A DNA stretch of 64,000 nucleotides from contig OY821522.1 in assembly GCA_963682025.1 (NCBI GenBank), forward strand, positions 22,267,764 to 22,331,763, given 5' to 3'. The position numbers were made by a program, and so were the translations under genes. A model generated the notes under the pieces. It did no database searches and was not told the origin of the DNA. It saw only the letters and a program-made list of their open reading frames with translations. The stretch comes from Cordilura impudica. Lineage: Eukaryota; Arthropoda; Insecta; Diptera; Scathophagidae. Below, one piece after another: positions 39,627 through 53,588 of this stretch. Each line of letters starts with the position of its first letter. Position 1 is the first letter of the stretch.

Positions 39627-42600
39627 TGACAAATGGAAAATGAAAAATGGAAAATTTAAAATGAAAAGTGAAAACTGAAAAATGGAAAATGAAAAATGAA
39701 AACTGACTACTAAAAAATGTAAAATGGAAATTGGAAAATGAAAAATGAATAATGGGAAATGAAAAATGAAAACTGAAAAATGGAAATTGAAAAATGAAGA
39801 ATGGAAAAAGAAAAATGAAAACTGAAAAATTAAAAATGGAAAATGAAAAATTAAAACTGAAAAATGGATAATGGAAAATGAAAAATGAAAACTGAGAAAT
39901 GGAGAATGATAAATGAAAAATGAAGGATGAAAAATTAAAAATGGAAACTAAAAAATGAAAAATGGAATATGAAAAATGAAAATTGAAATGGAAAATAGAA
40001 AACGAAAGATGAAAAATTAAAGATGAAAAATTAAAAATGGAAAACGAAAAGTGAAAAATTAAAAATGAAAACTGAAAAAAGAAAAATGGAAACTGAAAAA
40101 TGAAAAGTGAAAAGCGGAAAATGAAAAATGAGTACTAAAAAATGGAATATGAAAAATGAAAACTGAAAAATGAAAACAAAAAAAGGGAAAATTAAATCTG
40201 AAAATTGAAAACTGAAAAATAAAAATGAAAAAAGAAAAACGAAATCTAAAAAAAAATATATAAAAAGTGAAAAATTAAAAATGGAAAATGAAAATTGAAA
40301 AATTGAAACTGAAAAATGGAAAATAAAATGTGAAAACTAAAAAATGGATATTGGGAAATGAATTTTTCATTGAAAAATGTAAATTGAAAACTGAAAAATG
40401 AAAAATGGAAAATGAAAATTAAAAAATGAAAACTGAAAAATGGAAAATGAAAATAGGAAAATTGACAAATGGAAAATGGAAAATTTAAAATGAAAAGTGA
40501 AAACTGAAAAATGGAAAATGAAAAATGAAAACTGAAGACTGAAAAATGTAAAATGGAAATTGAAAAATGAATAATGGGAAATGAAAAATGAAAAATGAAA
40601 ACTGAAAAATGGAAATTGAAAAATGATGAATGGAAAAAGAAAAATGAAAACTGAAAAATTAAAAATGGAAAATGAAAAGTGAAAAATGGAAAATGAAATC
40701 TGAAAAATGGACAATAAGAAATTAAAACTGAAAAATTAAAATAAAGAAGGTAAATGAAATCTGGAATATGGAAAATTTAAAATAAAAACTGAAAAATGGA
40801 AAATGGAAAATGAAAGTTGAAACCTGAAAAATTAAAAATGGGAAATGAAAAATGAAAACCGAAAAATGGAAAATGAAAACTGACAAATGAAAACTGAAAA
40901 ATGAAAAATGGAAAATAAAAAATGAAAACTAAAAATTGGAAAATGGAAAATTAAAAATGAAAACTAAAAAATTAAATATTAAAAATGGAAAATGAAAGAT
41001 GAAAAATGAAAAATGGCAAATGAAAACTAAAAAATTAAAAATGGAAAATGAAAAATGAAAATTGAAATGGAAAATGGAAAACGAAAGTGAAAATTGAAAA
41101 ATGGAAAATGAAAAATGAAATCTGAAGAATGAAAAAGGAAAATTGAAAAATGGAAAATGGAAAATGAAAAATGAAAACTGAAAAATTAAAAATTAAAACT
41201 GAAAAAAAAAACAATGGAAAATGAAAAATGAAGACTGAAAAATTAAAAATGGAAAATGAAAAATTAAAATTAAAAGAAATGGAAAATGGAAAATGAAAAT
41301 TGAAAGATGGAAAATGAAAAACAAAAACTGAAAACTGAAAAATGAAAAATGGAAAATGAAAAACGAAAACTGAAAAATGGAAATTGAAAAGTGAAAACTG
41401 AAAAATGGAAAATAAAAATGAAAATTGAAAAATGGAAAATGAAAAATGAAAAATTGGAAAATGAAAAATGAATAATGGGAAATGCAAACTGAAAAATGGA
41501 AATTGAAAAATGAAGAATGGAAAAAGAAAAATGAAAACTGAAAAATTAAAAATGGAAAATGGAAAATGAAAACTGAAGAATGGAAAATGAAATCTGAAAA
41601 ATGGAAAATAAACAATTAAAACTGAAAAATAAAAAATAAAGAAGAAAATTTAAATCCGAAAAATCGAAAATTTTAAATGAAAACTGAAAAATGGAAAATG
41701 AAAGATGAAACCTGAAAAATGAAAAATTAATAAAGGGAAATGAAAAATGAAAACTGAAAAATGTAAAATGAAAAATGAAAGATGAAAAATTAAAAATGGA
41801 AACCAAAAAATTAAAAATGGAAAATGAAAAATGAAAATTTAAATGGAAAATGGAAAACGAAAAATGAAAAATGAAAGATGAAAATTTAATAATGGAAAAT
41901 GAAAACTGAAAAATTAAAAATGAAAACTGAAAAAAGAAAAATGGAAACTGAAAAATGAAAACTGAAGACTGAAAAATGTAAAATGGAAATTGAAAAATGA
42001 ATAATGGGAAATGAAAAATGAAAACGGAAAAATGGAAATTGAAAAATGATGAATGGAAAAAGAAAAATGAAAACTGAAAAATTAAAAATGGAAAATGAAA
42101 ACTTAAAAATGGAAAATGAAATCTGAAAAATGGAAAATAAGAAATTAAAACTGAAAAATAAAAAATAAAGAAGGTAAATGAAATCTGGAAAATGGAAAAT
42201 TTAAAATAAAAACTGAAAAATGGAAAATGAAAGATGAAACCTGAAAAATTAAAAATGGATAATGGGAAATGAAAAATGAAAACTGAAAAATGGAAAATGA
42301 AAAATGAAAACTGAAAAATGAAAACTGAAAAATGAAAAATGGAAAATGAAAAATGAAAACTAATAAATGGAAAATGGAAAATTAAAAATGAAAACTGAAA
42401 AATTAAATATTAAAAATGGAAAATGAAAGATGAAAAATGAAAAATGGCAAATGAAAACTAAAAAATTAAAAATGGCAAATGAAAAATGAAAATTGAAATG
42501 GAAAATGGAAAACGAAAAATGAAAATTGAAAAATGGAAAATGAAAAATGAAATCTGAAGAATGAAAAAGGAAAATTGAAAAATGGAAAATGGAAAATGAA

Positions 42601-42627
42601 AAATGAAAACTGAAAAATTAAAACTGA
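38591..42627 (+). repeat. A-rich 7-mer array, cassette 1, fragment 3 (4.0 kb)
   Basis: The longest continuous piece of the degenerate GGAAAAT/GAAAAAT/TGAAAAC array. Marker words recur inside it: GAAGACTGAAAAATGTAAAA at about 40533 and 41964, and TGAATTTTTCATTG at about 40360. This shows a higher-order repeat rather than independent 7-mers. Phenylalanine- and serine-rich reading frames on the minus strand are shadows of the repeat. Confidence 0.9.
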
Positions 42628-44157
42628 CTAATTTAACACTATCATTATGTCCAGTACTTTTCCATCTAAATGGAAACATGCAAGAATAGTTCCACTACCG
42701 AAAGCAAATACGGAGTTCAGGCCCATAGCTATTTTATGTTATCTATCAAAAGTGCTAGAAAAACTTTTGCACCTGTAAATGAGCTTATATGTCAAAGAAA
42801 ACAATTTGTTAACTGATGCACAGTCAGGATTTCGTTCAAATCATAGTTGCGTATCTGCTTTGTTGGATGTCTCCGAAGACATACGCAGTGAACTAGATAA
42901 CGGTAATTTAAATTTTTTGGTGCTTCTTGACCATTCGAAGGCCTTTGATACGGTTGACCATAGAACACTTTGCATGAAACTTATGCACTTTTTTAAGTTT
43001 TCTGATGCCTCAACGAGGCTTCTTTCTTCTTACCTAACAAATCGTCGGCAATCTGTTAATGTGAATAACACATGGTCTAATCCTTTAAGACTCGTCAGAG
43101 GAGTGCCTCAAGGGTCAATCCTAGGACCCTTACTTTTTTCAATTTATGCAAATGATCTACCAAAACAGCTTTCACATTGCAAAGTTCACATGTATGCAGA
43201 TGATGTTCAATTATATCTAAGTAGTCCAATGCAATCTGTTGCCGCTAATATAGCTAGGCTAAACGATGATTTACAAAGGATTTTTCTCTGGGCAACAGCA
43301 AATGGACTTTGTCTTAATCCAAATAAGTCAAAGTGCTTGATAATTCATAAAAGAACAATCGATCCTACCATAAGTGATGATATTTTAATAAATGGGGAAA
43401 AAATTTCAATTGTAAATTCTGCCAAGAACCTTGGGTTGATTTTTAACAGCAATTTAACATGGACAAATCATGTAAACCTACTAGTCGGACAAACTTACAA
43501 TAAGTTAAGGACGCTTTGGTCATCACAATATTTCACCCCTACACGAATAAGAATTCTACTCGCTAAGACATATCTAATTCCAAGTTTAATTTATGGATGT
43601 GAGCTTTTTGTAAGCTGCGATTCTACCAGCAAAAGAAGACTTAACGTTATATTTAACAATATTATTAGATATGTGTATGGATTAAGAAAGCACTCTCAAG
43701 TCAGTCTCCCACATATCAACAAATCTTTATGGCGTCTCGTTCGATAGCTTTCTTAAGATTCGTGTACTTCGTTATCTACACAAAATTATATATACACAAA
43801 CCCCACTATACCTTTTCGAAAAAATTCGGTTTGCCAGATCGCAAAGAGGAAAAACATTATTATTCCATTTCACCGTTGCCTTGCATCTGAATGGCAGTTT
43901 TACTTGCATGGTTCACGTCTTTGGAATATTCTTCCACATACCCAACAACTTAATAACAACGCAAATAGTTTTAAGCAGTTTTTATTTAAATTTTTTGAAC
44001 AAGCTTAAATGTAATTTACTATATATGTTTTTTTTTTAATTGTTCTACTATATGTTTGCCTTAATGTAATTCTTGGATATTGAATTCCTGTACTTTAAAT
44101 ATAAGATTAAATCTTGTTGTACAGGAAATGGAAAATAAATAAATAAAATAAATAAAA
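42628..44157 (+). mobile_element. 5'-truncated CR1/Jockey-like LINE C
   Basis: The element starts abruptly in the reverse transcriptase linker, carries most of the polymerase, and ends with a 3' region containing AGATTAAATCT and an (AAAT)n-type tail at 44132-44157. It is embedded in the A-rich arm, with array words on both sides. 5' truncation is the usual outcome of incomplete target-primed reverse transcription. The reading frame is more intact than in LINEs A and B, so this is probably the youngest of the three. Confidence 0.85.
42640..44010 (+). pseudogene. LINE C reverse transcriptase
   Basis: After a short piece with FPSKWKHARIVPLPK and one stop (42777), an open stretch of 322 residues (42779-43747) includes LLDHSKAFDTVDH (motif A), RGVPQGSILGPLLFSIYAND (motif B) and VHMYADDVQLYL (active-site YADD, near 43190-43225). 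Beyond the stop at 43747 the homology continues in another frame with LKIRVLRYLHKIIYTQTP and GSRLWNILPHTQQ up to about 44007. The endonuclease and ORF1 are absent through truncation. Confidence 0.88.
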
Positions 44158-47043
44158 CTGAAAAAAAAGGGAAAATGAAAAATGAAGACTTAAAAATTAA
44201 AAATGGCAAATGAAAAATGTAAATTAAAAGAAGTGGAAAATGGAAAATGAAAACTGAAAAATGAAAACTGAAAAATGAAAACTGAAAAATGAAAAATGGA
44301 AAATGAAAAATGAAAACTAAAAATTGGAAAATGGAAAATTAAAAATGAAAGCTAAAAAATTAAATATTAAAAATGGAAAATGAAAGATGAAAAATGAAAA
44401 ATTGCAAATGAAAACTAAAAAATTAAAAATGGAAAATGAAAAATGAAAATTGAAATGGAAATGGAAAATGGAGAACGAAAGTGAAAAGTGAAAAATGGAA
44501 AATGAAAAATGAAATCTGAAGAATGAAAAAGGAAAATTGAAAAATGGAAAATGGAAAACGAAAAATGAAAAATGAAAACTGAAAAATTAAAAATTAAAAC
44601 TGAAAAAAAAAAAAAAATGGAAAATGAAAAATGAAAACTGAAAAATTAAAAATGGAAAATGAAAAATGAAAATTAAAAGAAATGGAAAATGGAAAATGAA
44701 AATTGAAGAATGGAAAATGAAAAACAAAAACTGAAAAATGAAAAATGGAAAATGAAAAACGAAAACTGAAAAATGGAAATTGAAAAGTGAAAACTGAAAA
44801 ATGGAAAATAAAAATGAAAATTGAAAAATGGAAAATGAAAAATTGAAAAATGAAAAATGAATAATGGGATATGCAAACTGGAAAATGGAAATTGAAAAAT
44901 GAAGAATGGAAAACGAAAAATGAAAACTGAAATGAAAACTGAAAAATTAAAAATGGAAAATGAAAACTGAAGAATGGAAAATGAAATCTGAAAAATGGAA
45001 AATAAAAAATTAAAACTGAAAAATAAAAAATAAAGAAGAAAAATTAAATCTGAAAAATCGAAAATTTTAAATGAAAACTGAAAAATGGAAAATGGAAAAT
45101 GAAAGATGAAAAATTAAAAATGGAAACCAAAAAATCAAAAATGGAAAACGAAAAATGAAAAATGAAAGATGAAAAATTAATAATGGAAAATGAAAACTGA
45201 AAAATTAAAAATGAAAACTGAAAAAAGAAAAATGGAAACTGAAAAATGAAAATTGAAAAGTGGAAAATGAAAAATGAATACTAAAAAATGGAATATGAAA
45301 AATGGAATATGAAAAATGGAATATGAAAAATGAAAACTGAAAAATGAAAACAAAAAATTGGAAAATTAAATCTGAAAATTGTAAACTGAAAAAAAAAAAA
45401 AATGGAAAAAGAACAACGAAATCTGAAAAACAAAATATAAAAACTGAAAAATTAAAAATTAAAATTGAAAAATGAAAACTGAAAAATGTAAAACAAAATA
45501 TGAAAACTGATAAATGGATATTGGGAAATGAATTTTTCATTGAAAAATGTAAAATGAAAACTGAAAAATGAAAAATGGAAAATGAAAATTAAAAAATGAA
45601 AACTGAAAAATGGAAAATGGAAACTGCAAAATGGAAAATGAAAAATGGAAAAATGAAAAATGGAAAATTTAAAACGAAAAGTGAAAACTGAAGACCGAAA
45701 AATGTAAAATGGAAATTTAAAAATGAATAATGGGAAATGAAAAATGAAAACTGAAAAATGGAAATTGAAAAATGAAGAATGGAAAAAGAAAAATGAAAAC
45801 TGAAAAATTAAAAATGGAAAATGAAAAATGAAAACTGAAAATGGAAAATGAAATCTGAAAAATGGAAAATAAGAAATTAAAACTGAAAAATAAAAATAAA
45901 GAAGGTTAATGAAATCTGGAATATGGAAAATTTAAAATGAAAACTGAAAAATGGAAAATGGAAAATGAAACCTGAAAAATTAAAAATGGATAATGGGAAA
46001 TGAAAAATGAAAACTAATAATTGGAAAATGGAAAATTAAAAATGAAAACTGAAAAATTATATATTAAAAATGGAAAATGAAAGATGAAAAATGAAAAATG
46101 GCAAATGAAAACTAAGAAATTAAAAATGGAAAATGAAAAATGAAAATTGAAATGGAAAACGAAAAATGAAAATTGAAAAATGAAAATGAAAAATCAAATC
46201 TGAAGAATGAAAAAGGAAAATTGAAAAATGGAAAATGGAAAATGAAAAATGAAAAATGAAAAATGAAAACTGAAAAATTAAAAATTAAAACTGAAAAAAA
46301 AAATGGAAAATGAAAAATGAAGACTGAAAAATTAAAAATGGCAAATGAAAAATGTAAATTAAAAGAAATGGAAAATGAAAATTGAAGAATGGAAAATGAA
46401 AAATAAAAAACAAAAACTGAAAACTGAAAAATGGAAAATGAAAAACGAAAACTGAAAAATGGAAATTGAAAAGTGAAAATTCAAAAATAAAAAATGGAAA
46501 ATGAAAAATGAAATATTAAAACTGAAAAATGGAAAATGAAAATTGAAATGGAAAATGGAAAACGAAAAATGAAAAATGAAAGATGAAAAATTAAAAATGG
46601 AAAATGAAAACTGAATAATCAAAAATGAAAAATGAAAAATGAAAATTGAAAAATGAAAATTGAAAAACGCAAAATGGAAAATTAAAAATGGAAATTAAAA
46701 ATGAAAACTGAAAAAAGAGAAATGAAAAAAAACTGAAAAATAAAAAAAGAAAAACGAAATCTGAAAAAAAAAATATAAAAACTGAAAAATTAATAATGGA
46801 AAATGAAAATTGAAAATGAAAACTGAAAAATGGAAAATAAAATATGAAAACTGAAAAATGGATAATGGGAAATGAAAAATGAAAACTGAAAACTGAAAAA
46901 TGCAAAATGAAAAATGGAAAATGAAAAATGGAAAATGAAAAATTAAAATTAAAAAATGGAAAATGAAAAATGAAAACTGAAAAATGGAAAATGGAAACTG
47001 CAAAATGGAAAATGAAAAATGGAAAATTGACAAATGGAAAATG
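44158..47043 (+). repeat. A-rich 7-mer array, cassette 1, fragment 4
   Basis: The array continues to the next head. Markers include GAAGACCGAAAAATGTAAAA at about 45690 and TGAATTTTTCATTG at about 45530. The final 60 bases before the head (ACTGCAAAATGG ... TTGACAAATGGAAAATG) are nearly identical to the end of cassette 2 at 53465-53525, which shows that whole cassettes were duplicated. Confidence 0.9.
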
Positions 47044-47105
47044 AACAAGTAAGAGTGTTAAATTCGGCTGTGCCGAATTTTTTGATACCCTCCACCTGAG
47101 TCTTT
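47044..47105 (+). repeat. Cassette head module 2 (hairpin)
   Basis: AACAAGTAAGAGTG, hairpin stems at 47060-47068 and 47072-47080, and the sub-terminal repeat ATACCCTCCAC at 47085-47095. It is nearly identical to head 1. Confidence 0.85.
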
Positions 47106-47382
47106 AATTTTTAATTTTTAATATTTAATTTTTAATTTTTAATTTTTAATTTTTAATTTTTAATTTTTAATTTTTAATTTTTAATTTTTAATTTTTAACT
47201 TTTAATTTCTAATTTTTAATTTTTAATTTTTAATTTTTAATTTTTAATTTTTAATTTTTAATTTTTAATTTTTAATTTTTAATTTTTAATTTTTAATTTT
47301 TAATTTTTAATTTTTAATTTTTAATTTTTAATTTTTAATTTTTAATTTTTAATTTTTATTTTTTAATTTTTAATTTTTAATT
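47106..47382 (+). repeat. (AATTTTT)n array, cassette 2
   Basis: About 0.28 kb of AATTTTT 7-mers with few variants. It is much shorter than the 1.95-kb tract in cassette 1. Confidence 0.95.
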
Positions 47383-47480
47383 CTCCATTCTCCATTTTTC
47401 ATTTTCTCTTTTCCATTTTTCATTTTCCATTTTTAATTTTTTATTTTTCAATTTTCTTTTCTCATTTAAAATTTTTCATT
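47383..47480 (+). repeat. Degenerate TTTTCCA-type zone, cassette 2
   Basis: Only about 0.1 kb of C-containing 7-mers separates the two homogeneous tracts here, against 0.55 kb in cassette 1 and 1.25 kb in cassette 3. Confidence 0.8.
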
Positions 47481-50091
47481 TTACATTTTACATATTACAT
47501 TCAACATTTTACATTTTACATTTTACATTTTACATTTTACATTTTACATTTTACATTTTACATTTTACATTTAACATTTTACATTTTACATTTTACATTT
47601 TACATTTTACATTTGACATTTTACATTTTACATTTTACATTTTACATTTTACATTTTACATTTTACATTTTACATTTTACATTTTACATTTTACATTTTA
47701 CATTTTACATTTTACATTTTACATTTTACATTTTACATTTTACATTTTACATTTTACATTTTACATTTTACATTTTACATTTTACATTTTACATTTTACA
47801 TTTTACATTTTACATTTTACATTTTACATTTTACATTTTACATTTTACATTTTACATTTTACATTTTACATTTTACATTTTACATTTTACATTTTACATT
47901 TTACATTTTACATTTTACATTTTACATTTTACATTTTACATTTTACATTTTACATTTTACATTTTACATTTTACATTTTACATTTTACATTTTACATTTT
48001 ACATTTTACATTTTACATTTTACATTTTACATTTTACATTTTACATTTTACATTTTACATTTTACATTTTACATTTTACATTTTACATTTTACATTTTAC
48101 ATTTTACATTTTACATTTTACATTTTACATTTTACATTTTACATTTTACATTTTACATTTTACATTTTACATTTTACATTTTACATTTTACATTTTACAT
48201 TTTACATTTTACATTTTACATTTTACATTTTACATTTTACATTTTACATTTTACATTTTACATTTTACATTTTACATTTTACATTTTACATTTTACATTT
48301 TACATTTTACATTTTACATTTTACATTTTACATTTTACATTTTACATTTTACATTTTACATTTTACATTTTACATTTTACATTTTACATTTTACATTTTA
48401 CATTTTACATTTTACATTTTACATTTTACATTTTACATTTTACATTTTACATTTTACATTTTACATTTTACATTTTACATTTTACATTTTACATTTTACA
48501 TTTTACATTTTACATTTTACATTTTACATTTTACATTTTACATTTTACATTTTACATTTTACATTTTACATTTTACATTTTACATTTTACATTTTACATT
48601 TTACATTTTACATTTTACATTTTACATTTTACATTTTACATTTTACATTTTACATTTTACATTTTACATTTTACATTTTACATTTTACATTTTACATTTT
48701 ACATTTTACATTTTACATTTTACATTTTACATTTTACATTTTACATTTTACATTTTACATTTTACATTTTACATTTTACATTTTACATTTTACATTTTAC
48801 ATTTTACATTTTACATTTTACATTTTACATTTTACATTTTACATTTTACATTTTACATTTTACATTTTACATTTTACATTTTACATTTTACATTTTACAT
48901 TTTACATTTTACATTTTACATTTTACATTTTACATTTTACATTTTACATTTTACATTTTACATTTTACATTTTACATTTTACATTTTACATTTTACATTT
49001 TACATTTTACATTTTACATTTTACATTTTACATTTTACATTTTACATTTTACATTTTACATTTTACATTTTACATTTTACATTTTACATTTTACATTTTA
49101 CATTTTACATTTTACATTTTACATTTTACATTTTACATTTTACATTTTACATTTTACATTTTACATTTTACATTTTACATTTTACATTTTACATTTTACA
49201 TTTTACATTTTACATTTTACATTTTACATTTTACATTTTACATTTTACATTTTACATTTTACATTTTACATTTTACATTTTACATTTTACATTTTACATT
49301 TTACATTTTACATTTTACATTTTACATTTTACATTTTACATTTTACATTTTACATTTTACATTTTACATTTTACATTTTACATTTTACATTTTACATTTT
49401 ACATTTTACATTTTACATTTTACATTTTACATTTTACATTTTACATTTTACATTTTACATTTTACATTTTACATTTTACATTTTACATTTTACATTTTAC
49501 ATTTTACATTTTACATTTTACATTTTACATTTTACATTTTACATTTTACATTTTACATTTTACATTTTACATTTTACATTTTACATTTTACATTTTACAT
49601 TTTACATTTTACATTTTACATTTTACATTTTACATTTTACATTTTACATTTTACATTTTACATTTTACATTTTACATTTTACATTTTACATTTTACATTT
49701 TACATTTTACATTTTACATTTTACATTTTACATTTTACATTTTACATTTTACATTTTACATTTTACATTTTACATTTTACATTTTACATTTTACATTTTA
49801 CATTTTACATTTTACATTTTACATTTTACATTTTACATTTTACATTTTACATTTTACATTTTACATTTTACATTTTACATTTTACATTTTACATTTTACA
49901 TTTTACATTTTACATTTTACATTTTACATTTTACATTTTACATTTTACATTTTACATTTTACATTTTACATTTTACATTTTACATTTTACATTTTACATT
50001 TTACATTTTACATTTTACATTTTACATTTTACATTTTACATTTTACATTTTACATTTTACATTTTACATTTTACATTTTACATTTTACATT
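47481..50091 (+). repeat. (ACATTTT)n satellite tract, 2.6 kb, cassette 2
   Basis: About 373 copies of ACATTTT. Variants sit at the left edge (about 47490-47510, 47572 and 47613) and the rest reads as perfect. The apparent 881-residue frame at 47613-50258 is a repeat artefact with the cycle YILHFTF. Confidence 0.97.
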
Positions 50092-50130
50092 TTCCATTTT
50101 CTGTTTTTCATTTTCCATTTTCCATTTTCT

Positions 50131-50161
<31 letters not shown>

Positions 50162-50185
50162 TTCGTTTTTAGTTTTAATTTTTTC
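50092..50185 (+). repeat. C-containing transition zone, cassette 2
   Basis: CCATTTTCTG followed by TTTTCC-type words, closely matching 19611-19692 and 55596-55698. Confidence 0.8.
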
Positions 50186-50705
50186 TTTCATATTGGCGAT
50201 TTTTTTTTATTATAACGTGATAACGATAAAAAAATATGTGGCAATACTACTAACATGAGCTATGTTATTGTGTTCTTGGTATTGTTAATATATGTATATG
50301 CATAATTTTTTGTGGCATTTTTTATGTTATTGTACAATTATAATGTTCAACCACTAAACTGTTACAACAAACACACTGGGTTTTATGTTTTTTTAGAGGT
50401 ATCTACATATTTTTGCTCGTATCTAATCACGATGATGCCCGATTTAGCCAATTTTCAATACCAACCTGCTGGGAATTATGGCAAATGATATTATTGTAGC
50501 CTTATCCAGTTAGATGGCTTTTTTGTGAATGAGCGTGATTTCAACAGACAGACGGATAGACGGACATCGCTATATCGACTCGAGCTGTGATAAGGATCAA
50601 ACATATATATACTTTATGGGGTCGGAAATTAGTTTACGGTTGCGTTACAAAGGGAATGACAAACCTATATATACGCTCTGCCACTGACGTGTGGAGGGTA
50701 TAAAA
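50186..50705 (+). repeat. Cassette tail module 2 with mini-me core
   Basis: From CATATTGGCGA through a GTGGCAATACTACTAACATG word, a TGTTACAACAAACAC word and the mini-me core to the 3' sub-terminal repeat GTGGAGGGTAT at 50691-50701. This is the full-length version of the tail. No coding function. Confidence 0.85.
50541..50630 (+). repeat. mini-me-type core, cassette 2
   Basis: ACAGACAGACGGATAGACGG (the GRAC-type microsatellite) leads to CATCGCTATATCGACTCGAG, a (TA)n run and ACTTTATGGGGTCGGAAA. This layout matches mini-me elements, which have been linked to the birth of microsatellites in flies. Confidence 0.8.
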
Positions 50706-53525
50706 ATGGAAAATTTAAAAACTGAAAAATGGAAAACGAAAAATTAAAACTGAAGACTGAAAAAAGTAATATGGAAATTGAAAAATGAAAAATGAATAAT
50801 GGGAAATGAAAAATGAAAACTGAAAAATGGAAATTGAAAAATGAAGAATGGAAAAAGAAAAACGAAAACTGAAAAATTAAAAATGGAAAATGAAAAACGA
50901 AAACTGAAGAATTGAAAATGAAATCTGAAAAATAAAAAATAAAGAAGAAAAATGATATCTGAAAAATCGATAATTTTTAATGAAAACTGAAAAATGAAAA
51001 ATGAAAAATGAAAAATGAAAGACGAAAAATTAAAAATGGGAAATGAAAAATGAAAATTTAAATGGAAAATGGAAAACGAAAGATGAAAAATGAAAGATGA
51101 AAAATTAATAATGGAAAATGAAAACTGAAAAATTAAAAGTGAAAACTTAAAAAAGAAAAATGGAAACTGAAAAATGAAAAGTGAAAAGTGGAAAATGAAA
51201 AATGAATACCAAAAAATGTAATATGAAAAATGAAAACTGAAAAATGAAAACAAAAAAATGGAAAATTAAATCTGAAAAATGTAAACTGAAAAATAAAATA
51301 TGAAAAAAGAAAAACGAAATCTGAAAAATAAAATATAACAACTGAAAAATTAAAAATGGAAAATGAAAATTGAAAAATGAAAACTGAAAAATGGAAAATA
51401 AAATATGATAACTGAAAAATGGATATTGGGAAATGAATTTTTCATTGAAAAATGTAAAATGAAAACTGAAAAATGGAAAATGGAAACTGAAAATGAAAAA
51501 TGAAAAATGGAAAATTGGCAAATGGAAAATGAAAAACGGAAAATTTAAAGTGAAAACTGAAAACTGAGAAATGGAAAATGAAAAATGAAAACTGAAGACT
51601 AAAAAATGTAAAATAGAAATTGAAAAATGAAAAGTGGATAATGGGAAATGAAAAATGAAAACTGAAAAATGGAAAATGAAAAATAAAAACTAAAAATTGG
51701 AAAATGGAAACTTAAAAATGAAATATTAAAAAACGGAAAATTAAAAATTAAAACTGAAAACGAAAAATGGAAAATTAATGATGAAACCCGAAAAATGAAA
51801 AGTGGATAATGGGAAATGAAAAATGAAAAATGGAAAATGAAACTAAAAAATTAAAAATTAAAAACGAAAGAAAAATGGAAACTGAAAACTGAAAATTAAA
51901 AAGTGAAAAGTGGAAAATGAAAAATGAATACTAAATAATGGAATATGAAAAACGAAAACTGAAAAATGAAAACAAAAAAATGGAAAACTAAATCAGAAAA
52001 ATGAAAACTGAAAAAAAAAAATGAAAAAAAAAAAATGAAAAAAGAAAAACGAAATCTGAAAAATAAAATATAACAACTGAAAAATTAAAAATGGAAAATG
52101 AAAATTGAAAAATGAAAACTGAAAAATGTAAAATAAAATATGATAACTGAAAAATGGATATTGGGAAATGAATTTTTCATTGAAAAATGTAAAATGAAAA
52201 CTGAAAAATGGAAAATGGAAACTGAAAATGAAAAATGAAAAATGGAAAATTGACAAATGGAAAATGAAAAACGGAAAATTTAAAATGAAAACTGAAAACG
52301 GAGAAATGGAAAATGAAAAATGAAAACTGAAGACTAAAAAATGTAAAATAGAAATTGGAAAATGAAAAATGAATAATGGGAAATGAAAAATGAAAACTGA
52401 AAAATGGAAATTGAAAAATGAAGAATGGAAAAAGAAAAATGAAAACTGAAAAATTTAAAATGGAAAATGAAAAATGGATAATGGGAAATGAAAAATGAAA
52501 AATTAAAACTGAAAAATGGAAAATGATAAATGAAATATGAAAAATGAAAAATGAAAATGAAAATTAAAAAATGGAAAATGAAAACTGAAAAACGGAAAAT
52601 GGAAACTGCAAAATGGAAAATGGAAAATTGGCAAATGGAAAATGAAAAATGGAAAATTTAAAATGAAAAGTGAAAACTGAAAAATGGAAAATGAAAAATG
52701 AAAACTGCAGACTGAAGACTGAAAAATGTAAAATGGAAATTGAAAAATGAATAATGGGAAATGAAAAATGAAAACTGAAAAATGGAAATTGAAAAATGAA
52801 GAATGGAAAAAGAAAAATGAAAACTGAAAAATTAAAAATGGAAAATGGAAAATGAAATGGAAAATGAAAGATGAAACCTGAAAAATGATATCGATAATGG
52901 GAAATGAAAAATGAAAACTGAAAAATGGAATATGAAATATGAAAGATGAAAAATTAAAAATGGCAACTAAAAAAAAAAATGGAATATGAAAAATGAAAAT
53001 TGAAATGGAAAATGGAAATCGAAAAATGAAAAATGAAAGATGAAAAATTAAAAATGGAAAATGAAAACTGAAAAATTAAAAATGAAAACTGAAAAAAGAA
53101 AAATGGAAACTGAAAAATGAAAAGTGAAAAGTGGAAAATGAAAAATGAATACTAAAAAATGGAATATGAAAAATGAAAAATGAAAACAATAAAAATGGAA
53201 AATTAAATCTGAAAAATGAAAACTGAAAATAAAAAATGAAAAAAGAAAAACGAAATCTGAATAATAAAATATAAAAACTGAAAAATTAAAAATGGGAAAT
53301 GAAAATTGAAAACTGAAAAATGGAAAATAAAATATGAAAACTGAAAAATGGATAATGGAAACTGCAAAATGGAAAATGAAAAATGGAAAATGAAAAATGA
53401 AAACTGAAAAATGAAAAATAAAAAATTAAAATTAAAAAATGGAAAATGAAAAATGAAAACTGAAAAATGGAAAATGGAAACTGCAAAATGGGAAATGAAA
53501 AATGGAAAATTGACAAATGGAAAAT
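50706..53525 (+). repeat. A-rich 7-mer array, cassette 2 (2.8 kb)
   Basis: Uninterrupted right arm. GAAGACT marker words lie at 50752, 51594, 52329 and 52714, and TGAATTTTTCATTG lies at about 51434 and 52166. The spacing of about 735 bp between two marker pairs indicates a local higher-order unit. The first 100 bp match the start of the arm in cassette 3. Confidence 0.9.
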
Positions 53526-53588
53526 GAACAAGTAAGAGTGTTAAATTCGGCGGTGCCGATTTTTGATACCCTCCACCTGAGTCTTTAA
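53526..53588 (+). repeat. Cassette head module 3, hairpin damaged
   Basis: Same module as the other heads, but the right stem has lost bases (GCCGATTTTT in place of GCCGAATTTTTT) and the loop reads GGT, so the hairpin is shortened. The sub-terminal repeat ATACCCTCCAC is intact. Confidence 0.8.

Noticed and set aside
47613..50258. Open frame of 881 codons
   Set aside because: Same repeat artefact in cassette 2.
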